DNA of 64,000 bases, from positions 512,225-576,224 of the forward strand of contig MQUF01000003.1 of assembly GCA_001914235.1 (NCBI GenBank), given 5' to 3'. The translations under genes were made by a program, and so were the position numbers. Below the pieces are notes generated by a model. It did no database searches and was not told where the DNA came from. It worked only from the letters and a program-made list of their open reading frames with translations. Source of the DNA: Desulfobulbaceae bacterium DB1 (GTDB taxonomy: Bacteria > Desulfobacterota > Desulfobulbia > Desulfobulbales > SURF-16). The stretch's first letter is position 1; the number at the start of each line of letters is the position of its first letter. Shown here piece after piece: positions 18,810 to 28,453 of the stretch.

Positions 18810-21800
18810 TTACCAGCGGTAGACGGCGGATAAGGTGAGGTCTTTTGCTCGATACTCATCGGACACGACCAGACGGAGTGAGGATTCGAGCATCCAGTTC
18901 CGGGATAATTCAAGAAAAAAGAGACCCCGGAGAGTCTGGAGCATATGTCCGTCGGCATCATATTCAACCAGATATTCGCCACTATAATAACTTGGCGTCC
19001 CGCGTTCAAGAGTATCGGCGGATAATTTATGCTTCCATAAAACCGAATAACCGTTTTTCCAATAATTCCTGGGGGTCCAGTAGGGATGATCGTCGTCGGT
19101 AAAACCGTCGTCACGCATCGGTCCCAAGGTACTTCCGCTTTCTCTTGTATCTCTGAACTCATAGTTGAAGGTGAATTGCAGATAAGTGGGTTCCGGCAAC
19201 AAAATATACGAAGCCCAAAATGAATACCCCTTCATATCGTTGCCGTCGGAATAATTTGTGTACTCGTAATCGCCACCGGTCAACACCCGGGGGAAAACAC
19301 CGAGAAAAAGTCCGGCCTGGACATTTTCAGCCACTATATTGCGACTGAGACTCGCCACCGTATCTTCCACCACATCCCGCTCATACCTGACTTCACCCTG
19401 CACCCTGTCGCTCAACTTACCCGTCACGCCGCACTCCAAAAGCGCGGTGTTGGCGTAATCGCCTTCAAGGCTTTGCACACCACCCCCAAAATCAACATCA
19501 AATCTAGTAAACAGGCTCGCCTCATAAGAAGCAAAAGCCCGCTTCGCCCGGACGGTTTCATCCGCATCGGCGGAGCTGTATCTGATTCCGGAGAGCATCA
19601 CCTCCAGATCATTGCCGGGGTGCAAAGAGGCCCACGTGCCGAAATCCACCGCATTTTTCTTGATGGATTTATACCCGTCCCTCCCATCCTCGGTCTGATA
19701 GCGATAGGAGCCGATAACCCGAGGCAGCCGCTTGAGCTTGTTCCTTTCAAATGCCTCCCGCAGACCGGGAAAGCTCGGCTCCATGGACGCCAGACGCTCA
19801 TAAAGAAGCGCCTCATCGCCCAATTGGCCGAGCCTGCTGTAAACGCCGGCAAGATCAAAAAGAAGGGATTCATCTTCGGGATATCTCTCAACCAACTGCA
19901 AAAACAGATTAACCGCCTGAAAATCATCCCGCTGCGCAACAAAACGCCGGGCCGACAACTCAACGGCAAAACGCTGCTGCCACTTATAGCGGGAAAAAAG
20001 CGAAGCGGCAATTTTCTTCAACTCTTCGTTCCCTTTCCCCATGACAAAGGAAGGAGTCATTGCCCTGTCAACAAAACCGTCCTTTAACGGAGCGGCAAAG
20101 GTCAGACGCTGCCAGACGGAGATTTCCTCCTCCTCCGGCAGAGCCACTCCCACGGCATCGGACTGTTCGGCTAAAAGGTCGTCAACTTCCGGAATCAGAT
20201 AATTCTCATACACCTTGAAGGATTCATCCCATTCAAGCTGCCGCCAGAAAATCCTGGCTTTCAGCAATTGGATGTCCGCGCGATAGGGCTGACGGGCCAA
20301 TATGACATCACAAGAAGACAAGGCCTCATCATCCAGGCCCATGGTAAAAGCGAGTTCGGCAATCAGCGCCTCGACAGCCGTATTCCCAGGATAGGCAGCG
20401 TCAAGATTTTTCAACATAGCAAAAGATCGAGGTAAATCTCCCGCGGCTGCGTGAAACTTTGCCTGCCGGAACAGAGCGGCAAACGAATCAGCGGACATGC
20501 CTGTTGCGGCGTCAGAACCGCCGACCATGGCCGTCTTTATCCCTGCTTGCCGATATGCGTCCGCAAGCAGGAACATCCTCCCCAGATCCCGGCTCGCTTC
20601 CTCCAATGCCTTTTCATGAAGTGCCGAGGCAGAGGCCAAATCGCCCTGTGCCGTATAAATCTGATGGAGAAGGACCAGACAGTCCAGGCCGTCGACATCA
20701 TGGTCTTTCAACAACCGACACTGTTTTTCAGCATCATCATATTCTTCCAGCCCCAGAGAGGCCCTTGCAAGTTCAAGACCCGTCAGATACTGCAAGGGTT
20801 TTCCCTGATGGATAGCCGCCCCGCCCACGCCTTGCGCGGCCATCTCTTTTTGCAGTGTCCGGGCTTTTTTCTGGGCAGCGGAAAATTTGCGGGTGGCATT
20901 GAGCAACCGAACCTGCAGCAATTCCGGCAACCAGCGAGTCAAATTCTTTTCGTCCTCGCTTGCCGCTGAAGAATGAACGAAGCTCTCAAGCTGCGCCAGC
21001 CAAACTGATGCATCGGCCTTGTGTCCTGCGCGCAGATGCAGATCAACAAGTCTCGCCAGCACCACAGGCTTCTCCGGACTTTCCAGCAATGCTATCCGCA
21101 AAACCTGTTCCGCCTCAAAGGAAAGATTCTGCTGTTCATAAGACACGGCAAACTGCAACAGAATTCGGCTGCGGATTTCAGGATCAGTGCTCTTTTCGAG
21201 CAATTCCTGATAAAGAGAGTGCGCCATATCATAATCACAACCGTCCCTGAAACCATTGGCGGCTCGGAGAATTTCCTCCACACCCGGCTTTCCGCTGAGA
21301 AAAACATCCAGATATGTGGCCGCCAATTGTCTCCGACCCAAGGCGGCGGCAATCTCCAGGCATTTAAGTCGCAACTCCGGTCTTTCATCACCGGTTGCCG
21401 AAATTGCCATGTAATCCTTCAAGGCATGCTCCGGCATGCGAAGCCCCTCAAAAATTTTCGCCCTCATCTCCAAAAGGGAAAGATCGGCTATTTCATTGGC
21501 GGCAACAGGCAGAAAAACATCCTCCGCCTCTTTCACCTTGCCGTCGGCAAGAAGCGCGGCGGAAAGCCGCAGGGCGACTTCGACATCGTTCGGGTCCTGT
21601 TTATTAATTTGCGCAAGCACATGAACAAGCTCTTCCCGACGATCAAGGCGGATCAGCAGCTCCATCATGGAACGATAAACAGCCTTGCTGTCCGGAGAGA
21701 TACGGGCAAGGTCGGCCCATATTTTCAATGCACCGTCATCTTCTCCGACAGCAAGCAGATCACGGGCCAGGGTCGCAAGAATATCGGAGTCATCGGGGGT

Positions 21801-23015
21801 AATTTCCAGCAGGCGGCGATAAAGTGGGATGGCGTCATGGTATCGGCCTGCCGCATCATAAAGACGAGCGGCCTGCCGCAAGTTTCCAGGAGACGGATCA
21901 GGCTCGATGACAAAATAACGGTCAAGAGCGGTCAGTGTTTCCCTTTCTTCGCCGAGGCCGGCATACATGCTGACCAGTTGCCGGATGACATCCTTGTCCT
22001 GCGGAAAAAAGACAAGATACCTTTCATAAAAAGGCACCGCCTTTTCCGGTTCGTCGAGCTGAAGGTAGCACGTGCCGACACGGTGCAGCAGTTCGCCGTT
22101 CCGCTCGTCCCGATCAAGCAAAAAAAGGAGGTGGGGAAGCGCTTCACGCCAACTTCCCTCATCCTCCAGATAGGATGCCAGCCAGGCATGCGCGGAAACG
22201 TCTTCCGGCGCCGCGGCCACCACTTTTCGCCAATATTTGGCGGCAAGATGTTTCAACCCTGGTTCATCATGGGATTTTGCCGCGCATCTGAAATCTTCAA
22301 TCGTGGCATCGGATCTTTCCGCCAGCCGAACAGCCAAAGGCCGTGCCTTGGAGGCAAGTTGCAACTCCAGATAAAGGCAGACAAGCCGTTTCTGCAGCAC
22401 GACGTCATCAACCTGCCGTTCGTTCAGTTCCTCGAGCCGGGGTAATGCCCTGCCCAGATTGCCAAGGGCGAGCAGGCCCTCGCTGATTCCGCTCAGTGCG
22501 ACAATGTTGGCGGGGTCAAGGCCGGCGGCACGGTCGAAAAGCTCCACGGCCCGGTCAAAATGTCCTTTTTTCTGCATGACATAACCGAGTCCGTTCAAAT
22601 ACTCGACCCGTTCCGGAAATTCCTCCAGCAGCATCTCCAGCAGCCCGGCAGCCTGATCAAATTCATTGCCGGAAAGAAGCAGCGCGGCAAATTCCCAACG
22701 AGCCTCAACCAGATCGCCTTTTATTTCAAGCAACCGGGAATAAGCGGAGCGGGCGGCCGCATAGTTTCCCGCAACGGCGTGCCGGCGAGCTTCCTGCCAG
22801 ATTGTCAGCCATGGGGCGGAGCTTGGCGAGGACGCACCTATTTCCTGCCGAGGAATCTGCGGCGTGCCGAAAAAATCTTCCAGGGAAGATGCGGCGGACA
22901 CATCAATGGACAAATGAAGAACCAACCCCAGCACAAAGAAAATCGTCTTGCCGGCCGGAATTTTTTCAACACCCTTCCTATTTCTTATAAAATGCACAAA
23001 TCCGGTCGACAACAT
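18810..23015 (-). CDS. Giant TPR outer-membrane protein with C-terminal beta-barrel (exporter-like)
   Basis: 1401 residues. An N-terminal hydrophobic segment (FFVLGLVLHLSIDVSAA, about 27-43) looks like a signal peptide. It is followed by many tetratricopeptide repeats (about 50-1030; for example NGLGYVMQKKGHFDRAVELFDRAAGLDP) and then a region of alternating aromatic strands ending in the outer-membrane-like YRW. This layout matches the BcsC, PgaA and PelB class of secretins for exopolysaccharide, although none is recognised specifically. It overlaps the DegT aminotransferase by 38 nt, and rpoH lies upstream. Candidate starts are the ATG at 23015, TTG at 23012 or GTG at 22997. The function is inferred from architecture only. 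Confidence 0.78.
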   Translation of the reverse strand: MLSTGFVHFIRNRKGVEKIPAGKTIFFVLGLVLHLSIDVSAASSLEDFFGTPQIPRQEIGASSPSSAPWLTIWQEARRHAVAGNYAAARSAYSRLLEIKGDLVEARWEFAALLLSGNEFDQAAGLLEMLLEEFPERVEYLNGLGYVMQKKGHFDRAVELFDRAAGLDPANIVALSGISEGLLALGNLGRALPRLEELNERQVDDVVLQKRLVCLYLELQLASKARPLAVRLAERSDATIEDFRCAAKSHDEPGLKHLAAKYWRKVVAAAPEDVSAHAWLASYLEDEGSWREALPHLLFLLDRDERNGELLHRVGTCYLQLDEPEKAVPFYERYLVFFPQDKDVIRQLVSMYAGLGEERETLTALDRYFVIEPDPSPGNLRQAARLYDAAGRYHDAIPLYRRLLEITPDDSDILATLARDLLAVGEDDGALKIWADLARISPDSKAVYRSMMELLIRLDRREELVHVLAQINKQDPNDVEVALRLSAALLADGKVKEAEDVFLPVAANEIADLSLLEMRAKIFEGLRMPEHALKDYMAISATGDERPELRLKCLEIAAALGRRQLAATYLDVFLSGKPGVEEILRAANGFRDGCDYDMAHSLYQELLEKSTDPEIRSRILLQFAVSYEQQNLSFEAEQVLRIALLESPEKPVVLARLVDLHLRAGHKADASVWLAQLESFVHSSAASEDEKNLTRWLPELLQVRLLNATRKFSAAQKKARTLQKEMAAQGVGGAAIHQGKPLQYLTGLELARASLGLEEYDDAEKQCRLLKDHDVDGLDCLVLLHQIYTAQGDLASASALHEKALEEASRDLGRMFLLADAYRQAGIKTAMVGGSDAATGMSADSFAALFRQAKFHAAAGDLPRSFAMLKNLDAAYPGNTAVEALIAELAFTMGLDDEALSSCDVILARQPYRADIQLLKARIFWRQLEWDESFKVYENYLIPEVDDLLAEQSDAVGVALPEEEEISVWQRLTFAAPLKDGFVDRAMTPSFVMGKGNEELKKIAASLFSRYKWQQRFAVELSARRFVAQRDDFQAVNLFLQLVERYPEDESLLFDLAGVYSRLGQLGDEALLYERLASMEPSFPGLREAFERNKLKRLPRVIGSYRYQTEDGRDGYKSIKKNAVDFGTWASLHPGNDLEVMLSGIRYSSADADETVRAKRAFASYEASLFTRFDVDFGGGVQSLEGDYANTALLECGVTGKLSDRVQGEVRYERDVVEDTVASLSRNIVAENVQAGLFLGVFPRVLTGGDYEYTNYSDGNDMKGYSFWASYILLPEPTYLQFTFNYEFRDTRESGSTLGPMRDDGFTDDDHPYWTPRNYWKNGYSVLWKHKLSADTLERGTPSYYSGEYLVEYDADGHMLQTLRGLFFLELSRNWMLESSLRLVVSDEYRAKDLTLSAVYRW

Positions 23016-24165
23016 GCTCCTGCATCTTCGAAGTGAGTTCAGGATAAATCGGCAAGGCCAGGGTTTCGGCGGCAGCCCTCTCCGACTCGGGCATGGAACA
23101 ACGACTGCACGCCAGATCGGCGATGCATTTCTGTCGGTGCAGGGGAATCGGATAATAGACCGCCACCCCGATTGATTCCTTCAGCAGAAAATCACGCAAT
23201 TCATCCCTTCGCGCGGCACGGACAACATACTGATTGTAAATGTGATAATCAACACCGCTTTCGCCGGCGGCCAGATCAGCATAGACGGCCTCAGGCAGAC
23301 GAATGGCCCCCTCTTCCACCAACCCCGCCTCCTTGAAAAGGGCATTGTACAGGGTGGCATTCTGTCTTCTCGCGGCATGCCATGTCTGGAGATGCTTCAG
23401 CTTGACATTCAGAATAGCCGCCTGAATGGCGTCCAGACGAAAATTGCCGCCGACAACCGCATGCTGGTATTTGCCGATATCGCCGTGAACCCTGACCAGC
23501 CGGAGGTCATTGCCGAGTTTTTCACTGTTGGTTACCACCATGCCGCCGTCGCCCATGCCGCCGAGATTCTTGCTGGGAAAAAAAGAAAAACAGCCGCAAT
23601 CTCCCATGCTGCCGGCCCTTTTCCATTCGATGGCGCCATTTACCCGGAAGGGATACGAGGAACCGATGGCCTGGGCCGCATCCTCCACCACGGGGATGTC
23701 ATGCTTGGCCGCCAGCTCCAGCAAGGGTGCCATATCAGCGCACTGCCCAAAAAGATGCACCGGCATCATCGCCTTTATTCTCGGTGCAATTTTTGCGTCC
23801 GCAAGAATCTCCGCAACCTTGGCCGGATCAATGTTATAGCTGACCGGATCAATATCGACAAAAAGAGGCTGGGCGCCGAGACGGAGGATACTGCCCATGG
23901 TGGCGAAAAAGGTGTAGGGCGTGGTCAGCACCAGATCGTCGTTTTTTATTCCAAGGGCCATGAGACTTGCCAGCAGCGCATCCGTGCCGCTGGAAACGCC
24001 GACAGCCGACTTTGTCCGGCAATAGGCGGCAACATTTTTCTCAAGGGCCTCTATCTGCGGCCCCATGATATAACAGGTTGAACGAACCGTTTCGCCAATG
24101 GCCGTCATGATTTCGTCATGGAGTGTATCAAGCTGCGCTTTCAGATCAAGTAAGGGTATATTCAT
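22978..24165 (-). CDS. DegT/DnrJ/EryC1/StrS PLP-dependent sugar aminotransferase
   Basis: 395 residues from the ATG at 24165 (MNIPLLDLKAQ, the usual family N-terminus). The open frame extends to 24327 but those extra residues are not typical. Motifs: CYIMGPQIEALEK, GVSSGTDALLASLMAL, VVEDAAQAIGSSY (PLP-contacting Asp) and FSFFPSKNLGGMGDGGM with the catalytic Lys. Such enzymes aminate nucleotide-sugar 3- or 4-keto groups for lipopolysaccharide O-antigen or exopolysaccharide. The gene overlaps the giant TPR/beta-barrel gene, suggesting both serve one glycan pathway. No glycosyltransferase or synthase is nearby, so the pathway must be completed elsewhere. Confidence 0.88.
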   Translation of the reverse strand: MNIPLLDLKAQLDTLHDEIMTAIGETVRSTCYIMGPQIEALEKNVAAYCRTKSAVGVSSGTDALLASLMALGIKNDDLVLTTPYTFFATMGSILRLGAQPLFVDIDPVSYNIDPAKVAEILADAKIAPRIKAMMPVHLFGQCADMAPLLELAAKHDIPVVEDAAQAIGSSYPFRVNGAIEWKRAGSMGDCGCFSFFPSKNLGGMGDGGMVVTNSEKLGNDLRLVRVHGDIGKYQHAVVGGNFRLDAIQAAILNVKLKHLQTWHAARRQNATLYNALFKEAGLVEEGAIRLPEAVYADLAAGESGVDYHIYNQYVVRAARRDELRDFLLKESIGVAVYYPIPLHRQKCIADLACSRCSMPESERAAAETLALPIYPELTSKMQEHVVDRICAFYKK

Positions 24166-24262
24166 AATTTCAATTCGACGTTTCAAGTTTATTGGTTTCA
24201 GATTACATCTCAAGGGCAAAACAGCCGTTCCTGTCTCCTGAATTCTGATTTCCTTTCCTGCG

Positions 24263-25231
24263 TTACACCTGCCACTGCTTATCGACATGATCGAGAAAAA
24301 AGCCGATATCGGGCACTTCCTGTTCAAGGTACTTCTTCATCTTCTTGAGCAGATTCGCCTCGATCTGCCGCACTCGCTCCCGAGAGATACCGAACTGATC
24401 CGCTATGTCCTGCAGGGTGAGAGGCTCATCACTGAGCAGACGGGCGGCCAGAATGGTCTGCTCCTTTTCATTCAGGGTATCCTGCAGCTTATCGAGAATC
24501 TCGCCCATACGTTCCTTGATCTCAATATCCGCCACCGTCTCCTCGACGGAAGGCCCGGTCGCCGGCAGAAAACTCTTCTGCTCATCATCGGAATCCTCCC
24601 GCACCGGACTTTCCAGCGACACATCCCAGTTATCCATCCGCTGGGACATTTCGATGACTTCGCTTTCCTTCACCCCCAGCCTTTCCGCCAGCAGCTTTGT
24701 TTCCGGCTTGAACCCCTGGGATTCCAGCAGTTTTTTTTCCTTGTTGAGACTGAAAAAAAGTTTACGCTGGGCCTGGGTGGTGCCGATTTTTACCAGCCGC
24801 CAGTTATCCATGATAAATTTCAGGATATAGGCCCGGATCCAGTAGGCGGCATAATAGGAAAACTTGACGCCGCGGTAGGGGTCGAATTTTTTTACCGCCT
24901 GCACCAGTCCGACATTGCCTTCCTGAATAAGATCAAGAAAATTCTGCATCCAGTATTTCTGAAAATCCATCGCCACCTTGACCACAAGCCGCAGGTTGGC
25001 CGTCACCAGCTGATACGCGGCTTCCGGGTCCTGGGTTTCGTGAAAACGCTTGGCGAGTTCTTCCGTTTCTTCCCGGGTAAGAAGCCGGTGCTGGTTGATT
25101 TCCTGCAGATATCGATGCAGGCCGGGGTGACTGAGAGCAGGCAGGTGCTTGTCATCCGGCAGGGCCAGCAGGGGATGGAAGGTTTGCTCCTCATCCTCAA
25201 AAGAGTTGTTTATATCCGTTTCTTCTGTCAT
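24263..25231 (-). CDS. rpoH: RNA polymerase sigma factor RpoH (heat-shock sigma-32)
   Basis: 322 residues. Region 2 (LRLVVKVAMDFQKYWMQNFLDLIQEGNVGL) and region 4 (LTLQDIADQFGISRERVRQIEA) are intact, and the RpoH box QRKLFFSLNKEKK separates it from RpoD and RpoS. The ATG at 25231 follows an AAGAGAA site; an in-frame TTG at 25279 would add 16 unusual residues and is not preferred. It directs transcription of chaperone and protease genes; ftsH in this window is a plausible target. It is divergent from lepA and is followed 97 nt later by the aminotransferase gene. Confidence 0.92.
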   Translation of the reverse strand: MTEETDINNSFEDEEQTFHPLLALPDDKHLPALSHPGLHRYLQEINQHRLLTREETEELAKRFHETQDPEAAYQLVTANLRLVVKVAMDFQKYWMQNFLDLIQEGNVGLVQAVKKFDPYRGVKFSYYAAYWIRAYILKFIMDNWRLVKIGTTQAQRKLFFSLNKEKKLLESQGFKPETKLLAERLGVKESEVIEMSQRMDNWDVSLESPVREDSDDEQKSFLPATGPSVEETVADIEIKERMGEILDKLQDTLNEKEQTILAARLLSDEPLTLQDIADQFGISRERVRQIEANLLKKMKKYLEQEVPDIGFFLDHVDKQWQV

Positions 25232-25272
25232 GATTCTCTTTATAGACTGAATGGAAGGCTTCCGTTTCTTTC

Positions 25273-25301
25273 TTGACAAGCAGAAGCCGCCACTATATAT
25301 C
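25273..25301 (+). promoter_or_regulatory. Candidate sigma-70 promoter for lepA
   Basis: TTGACA at 25273-25278, 17-nt spacer, TATATC at 25296-25301, reading toward lepA, in the 180-nt gap between the divergent rpoH and lepA genes. The predicted leader is about 105 nt. Confidence 0.5.
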
Positions 25302-25411
25302 CACCTATTTTAGCAGATTGTCCACCTTTCTCCACGAAACTTATATTCAAAACAACTTATTGTACTTCATTATAGTCAATTCCGCCAGAAAAACGAGGTA
25401 GCGACCCACCA

Positions 25412-27214
25412 ATGCAGCAAAAAAATATACGCAATTTCAGCATCATTGCCCATATCGACCATGGCAAATCAACCCTTGCCGATCGACTCATCCAGAAATG
25501 CGGGATGGTCACCGATCGCGAATTCAAGGACCAGCTGCTCGACAACATGGACATCGAACGAGAACGGGGCATCACCATTAAGAGCCAGACCATCTGCCTC
25601 CCCTATAAGGCCAGGGACGGACAGGAATACAGCCTTAATCTGGTCGACACCCCCGGGCATGTCGACTTCAGCTACGAGGTATCCCGAGCCCTTTCCTCCT
25701 GTGAAGGCGCCCTGCTCTTAATCGACGCGGCCCAGGGCATTGAGGCGCAAACCCTGGCCAACCTTTACCTGGCCATGGAAAACGATCTGGAAATTATTCC
25801 CGTGATCAACAAGATTGATCTCCCCTCCGCCGACCCGGATGCCGTGGCCATACAGATCGAGGAAGACCTGGGACTTGACGGCGCAGCGATCCGAAAGTGC
25901 TCGGCCAAAACCGGCGAAGGGGTCGACGAAATACTTGAAGCCATTGTCACCCTGCTGCCCGCTCCGGAAGGTGACCCGGATGCGCCGCTCCAGGCCCTTA
26001 TTTTTGATGCCCATTATGATTCATTCCGCGGCACCATCATCTCCTGCAGAATTATCAACGGCAGGATCAAGGCCGGCGACACCATCCTCTTCATGTCAAA
26101 CAAGGCGGCCTACCGAGTGGACGAGGTCGGCCTCTTCCACCTTGAACGTTTACCTCAGAAGGAACTGCGGGCGGGTCAGGTAGGATATATCCTGGCAGGA
26201 ATCAAAACCGTGAGCGACACCAGGCCGGGCGACACCATCACCCTGAAAGACAATCCCTGCGCCGAACCGCTGCCCGGCTTCAAGGAAATCCAGCAGGTCG
26301 TCTTTTCTTCCATCTACCCCATTACCACGGATGACTATGAAAACCTGGCCGCAGCCATGGAAAAACTCACCTTAAACGATGCCTCGCTCTCCTACCAGAA
26401 GGATTCATCTTCAGCCCTCGGCTTCGGCTTCCGCTGCGGCTTTCTCGGCCTGCTCCACCTGGAGGTCATCCAGGAACGGCTGGAAAGGGAATTCGACATC
26501 CCGCTTATTCTCACCGTCCCTTCGGTCTGTTACCATTTCTACCTGCAGGACGGCACCATGAAGGAGGTGGACAACCCCACATATTTCCCCGACCCGGGCT
26601 CCATTACCCGCACCGAAGAGCCTTTTATCAAGGCAACCATTCACATTCCGGAACGCTACATGGGCGCCGTTATGACCTTGTGCATGGAGCGCAGGGGAGA
26701 AAACACCCATTACCATTACCCCATGCCGGGCAGAATCGAATTCACCTGTGAACTGCCCCTGGCCGAGGTTATCTATGATTTTTACGACCGGCTCAAATCA
26801 ATTACCCAGGGGTACGGCTCCTTTGACTATGCGCTGATCGATTACCGGCCCAGCGATCTCACCAAACTTGATATCCTGGTCAACGGTGAAAGGGTGGATG
26901 CCCTTTCCCAACTCGTCCATCGCACCAAGGCGCGCGAAAGGGCGCTGCACGCCTGCGAAAGACTGAAGGAGGAAATCCCGCGCCAGATGTTCAAGATCGC
27001 CATCCAGGGTGCTATCGGCGGCACCGTCATTGCCCGTGAAACCATTTCCGCCCTGCGTAAAGACGTCACGGCGAAATGTTACGGCGGTGACATCTCCAGA
27101 AAACGAAAACTGCTGGAAAAGCAGAAGGCCGGCAAAAAACGAATGAAAACCGTGGGCAATGTGGATATTCCCCAAAGCGCATTTCTGGCGGTGCTGAAAT
27201 CAGACGAGCGATAA
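25412..27214 (+). CDS. lepA: Elongation factor 4 (LepA), back-translocating GTPase
   Basis: 600 residues, full length. The GTPase domain has G1 AHIDHGKSTLAD, G2 RERGITIK, G3 DTPGHVDF, G4 NKIDLPSA and a downstream EF-G-like core. The LepA-specific C-terminal domain ends with GGDISRKRKLLEKQKAGKKRMK. EF4 acts on stalled or mistranslocated ribosomes and ribosome biogenesis. It stands alone: rpoH is divergent, and the genes after it are convergent. A long perfect inverted repeat follows at 27401-27444. Confidence 0.96.
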   Translation: MQQKNIRNFSIIAHIDHGKSTLADRLIQKCGMVTDREFKDQLLDNMDIERERGITIKSQTICLPYKARDGQEYSLNLVDTPGHVDFSYEVSRALSSCEGALLLIDAAQGIEAQTLANLYLAMENDLEIIPVINKIDLPSADPDAVAIQIEEDLGLDGAAIRKCSAKTGEGVDEILEAIVTLLPAPEGDPDAPLQALIFDAHYDSFRGTIISCRIINGRIKAGDTILFMSNKAAYRVDEVGLFHLERLPQKELRAGQVGYILAGIKTVSDTRPGDTITLKDNPCAEPLPGFKEIQQVVFSSIYPITTDDYENLAAAMEKLTLNDASLSYQKDSSSALGFGFRCGFLGLLHLEVIQERLEREFDIPLILTVPSVCYHFYLQDGTMKEVDNPTYFPDPGSITRTEEPFIKATIHIPERYMGAVMTLCMERRGENTHYHYPMPGRIEFTCELPLAEVIYDFYDRLKSITQGYGSFDYALIDYRPSDLTKLDILVNGERVDALSQLVHRTKARERALHACERLKEEIPRQMFKIAIQGAIGGTVIARETISALRKDVTAKCYGGDISRKRKLLEKQKAGKKRMKTVGNVDIPQSAFLAVLKSDER

Positions 27215-27400
27215 CCGGTGCAGCATCGCCTTAAGCGGCGGATGCCGGAGGAAAGCCTGAGAGAAAATGGGGGGGAAGAAAAAAACAGCGGCCACGCCTG
27301 CGGCGAGCCGAGGATGGGCAGAAAACCGGCCGTCTCCGCATGCGGCTCCAGGATGGAGCGGCGGCCGGAGAAGGGAAGAAACTGAAGGAAGTCGTACAAA

Positions 27401-27444
27401 GCGCACGCAGGTGTCAGCCGATCTCGGCTGACACCTGCGTGCGC
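27401..27444. repeat. Perfect 21-bp inverted repeat with 2-nt centre after lepA
   Basis: Arm 27401-27421 and arm 27424-27444 are exact reverse complements (first half begins GCGCACGCAGGTG), with only TC between. It lies in the gap between the convergent lepA and the 98-residue cysteine protein, which fits a bidirectional terminator, but the stem is longer and more perfect than needed and no U-tract follows. On RNA it would be an almost loopless hairpin, so it may instead act as a cruciform, a protein-binding palindrome or a mobile-repeat remnant. Confidence 0.9.
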
Positions 27445-27454
27445 CTGTTAAAAT

Positions 27455-27751
27455 TTATTTCAGATTATGACATTTTTCCATGAGAAGACAGACCCCTTTT
27501 TTCTGCAAAATCTCCTCGATTTCTTCCCGGCTGAGCACGCTGTTCTGATGTTGACTGAGATACACCAGGCAGTCCGAACAGACATTTAAGGCAGACCTGT
27601 AATCATCCAGTTCATCGGCCACCTCCCAGCAGGCCTTGCCATTTTCACGCGCGGAACACCTTTCATTGTCACATTGCATGATATTCCAGCAACTGACTTT
27701 AGAATCTGACGACATACTCTCCACCTCTGTAAACACAAACTGTCCAAGCAT
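27455..27751 (-). CDS. Small cysteine/tryptophan-rich protein (two-CW-like)
   Basis: 98 residues from the ATG at 27751, which has a GGAGG/GAGG ribosome site 5-10 nt upstream; a second ATG at 27715 also has a GGAG nearby. The core has two CW units, CWNIMQCDNERC and CWEVA, plus NVCSDCLVYL and a C-terminal VCLLMEKC. Eight or more cysteines in a cytosolic protein without signal peptide suggest a metal or Fe-S site. No catalytic motif is recognised. It is alone between lepA and engB. The CWNIxxC pattern recurs in both MerR regulators near 49 and 56 kb. Confidence 0.75.
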   Translation of the reverse strand: MLGQFVFTEVESMSSDSKVSCWNIMQCDNERCSARENGKACWEVADELDDYRSALNVCSDCLVYLSQHQNSVLSREEIEEILQKKGVCLLMEKCHNLK

Positions 27752-27864
27752 TGTCACCTCTCCTCCAAAAAGTTACTCTTCATTGGGTCCAGCCGATCAT
27801 CAGTTGTTATGTCATTTTTCCATCAACGGTCGTATCCTTTCCATAAACCGACAATAAACCACTA

Positions 27865-28452
27865 TCAGGCAAACTGTTCAAGTCTGGAAATAAGATTTTC
27901 CCTTCCTTCTCCTGTTTTTGCGGAAAACAGCACCCGGTCGTCTTGCCCGATACCGAATCCGGCATCAAGGATGGCGGCCTGCTGCGCCTTTTTATTGCCG
28001 GTCAGCTTATCCTGTTTGGTGTAGACCAGCAGCAACGGGATATTTTCACTTTTCAGCCAGGTAACCAGTTCAAGATCCCGGCTTTTGACCTCATGCCGGA
28101 TATCAATGATCACCACAACACAAAGAAGCGTCGGGCGATTGAGGATATAGGATGCAATCAGCCCCTTCCAGTCATTCTGCACCTTGCGGGGAACCTTGGC
28201 AAAACCGTAGCCCGGAAGATCGACCAGATACAGCCTTTCGCCGGCGGTAAAAAAATTCAGGCTCTGGGTCTTGCCCGGCTGGGAACTGACCTTGACCAGA
28301 TTCCGACGATTCAGGAGACGGTTGATCAGGCTCGATTTGCCGACATTGGAGCGCCCGGCAAAGGCGATCTCGGCAAAATCCGCGGGCGGCAACTGGGATG
28401 TATTATAGACACTCTTGACAAAAAAAGCCTCGACGTCCTGGAAAAGGGCCAT
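27865..28452 (-). CDS. engB: Ribosome biogenesis GTPase EngB (YsxC/YihA)
   Basis: 195 residues: G1 AGRSNVGKSSLIN, G3 DLPGYG, G4 TKQDKL. EngB is an essential TrmE-Era-like GTPase acting in 50S subunit maturation. It is the last gene of a run hisI-hisG-engB and starts 1 nt after the hisG stop codon, so it is probably cotranscribed with histidine genes despite the different role. Length and motifs are normal. Confidence 0.95.
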   Translation of the reverse strand: MALFQDVEAFFVKSVYNTSQLPPADFAEIAFAGRSNVGKSSLINRLLNRRNLVKVSSQPGKTQSLNFFTAGERLYLVDLPGYGFAKVPRKVQNDWKGLIASYILNRPTLLCVVVIIDIRHEVKSRDLELVTWLKSENIPLLLVYTKQDKLTGNKKAQQAAILDAGFGIGQDDRVLFSAKTGEGRENLISRLEQFA

Positions 28453-28453
28453 C

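Noticed and set aside
21021-22445. 474-codon open frame on the plus strand opposite the TPR gene
   Set aside because: It lies fully inside the 1401-residue TPR gene on the other strand, has no ribosome site or motif, and is explained by codon bias of the real gene.
27079-27406. Minus-strand frames across the end of lepA and its downstream gap
   Set aside because: Pro/Phe/Arg-rich nonsense without ribosome site; the lepA frame on the other strand is certain.
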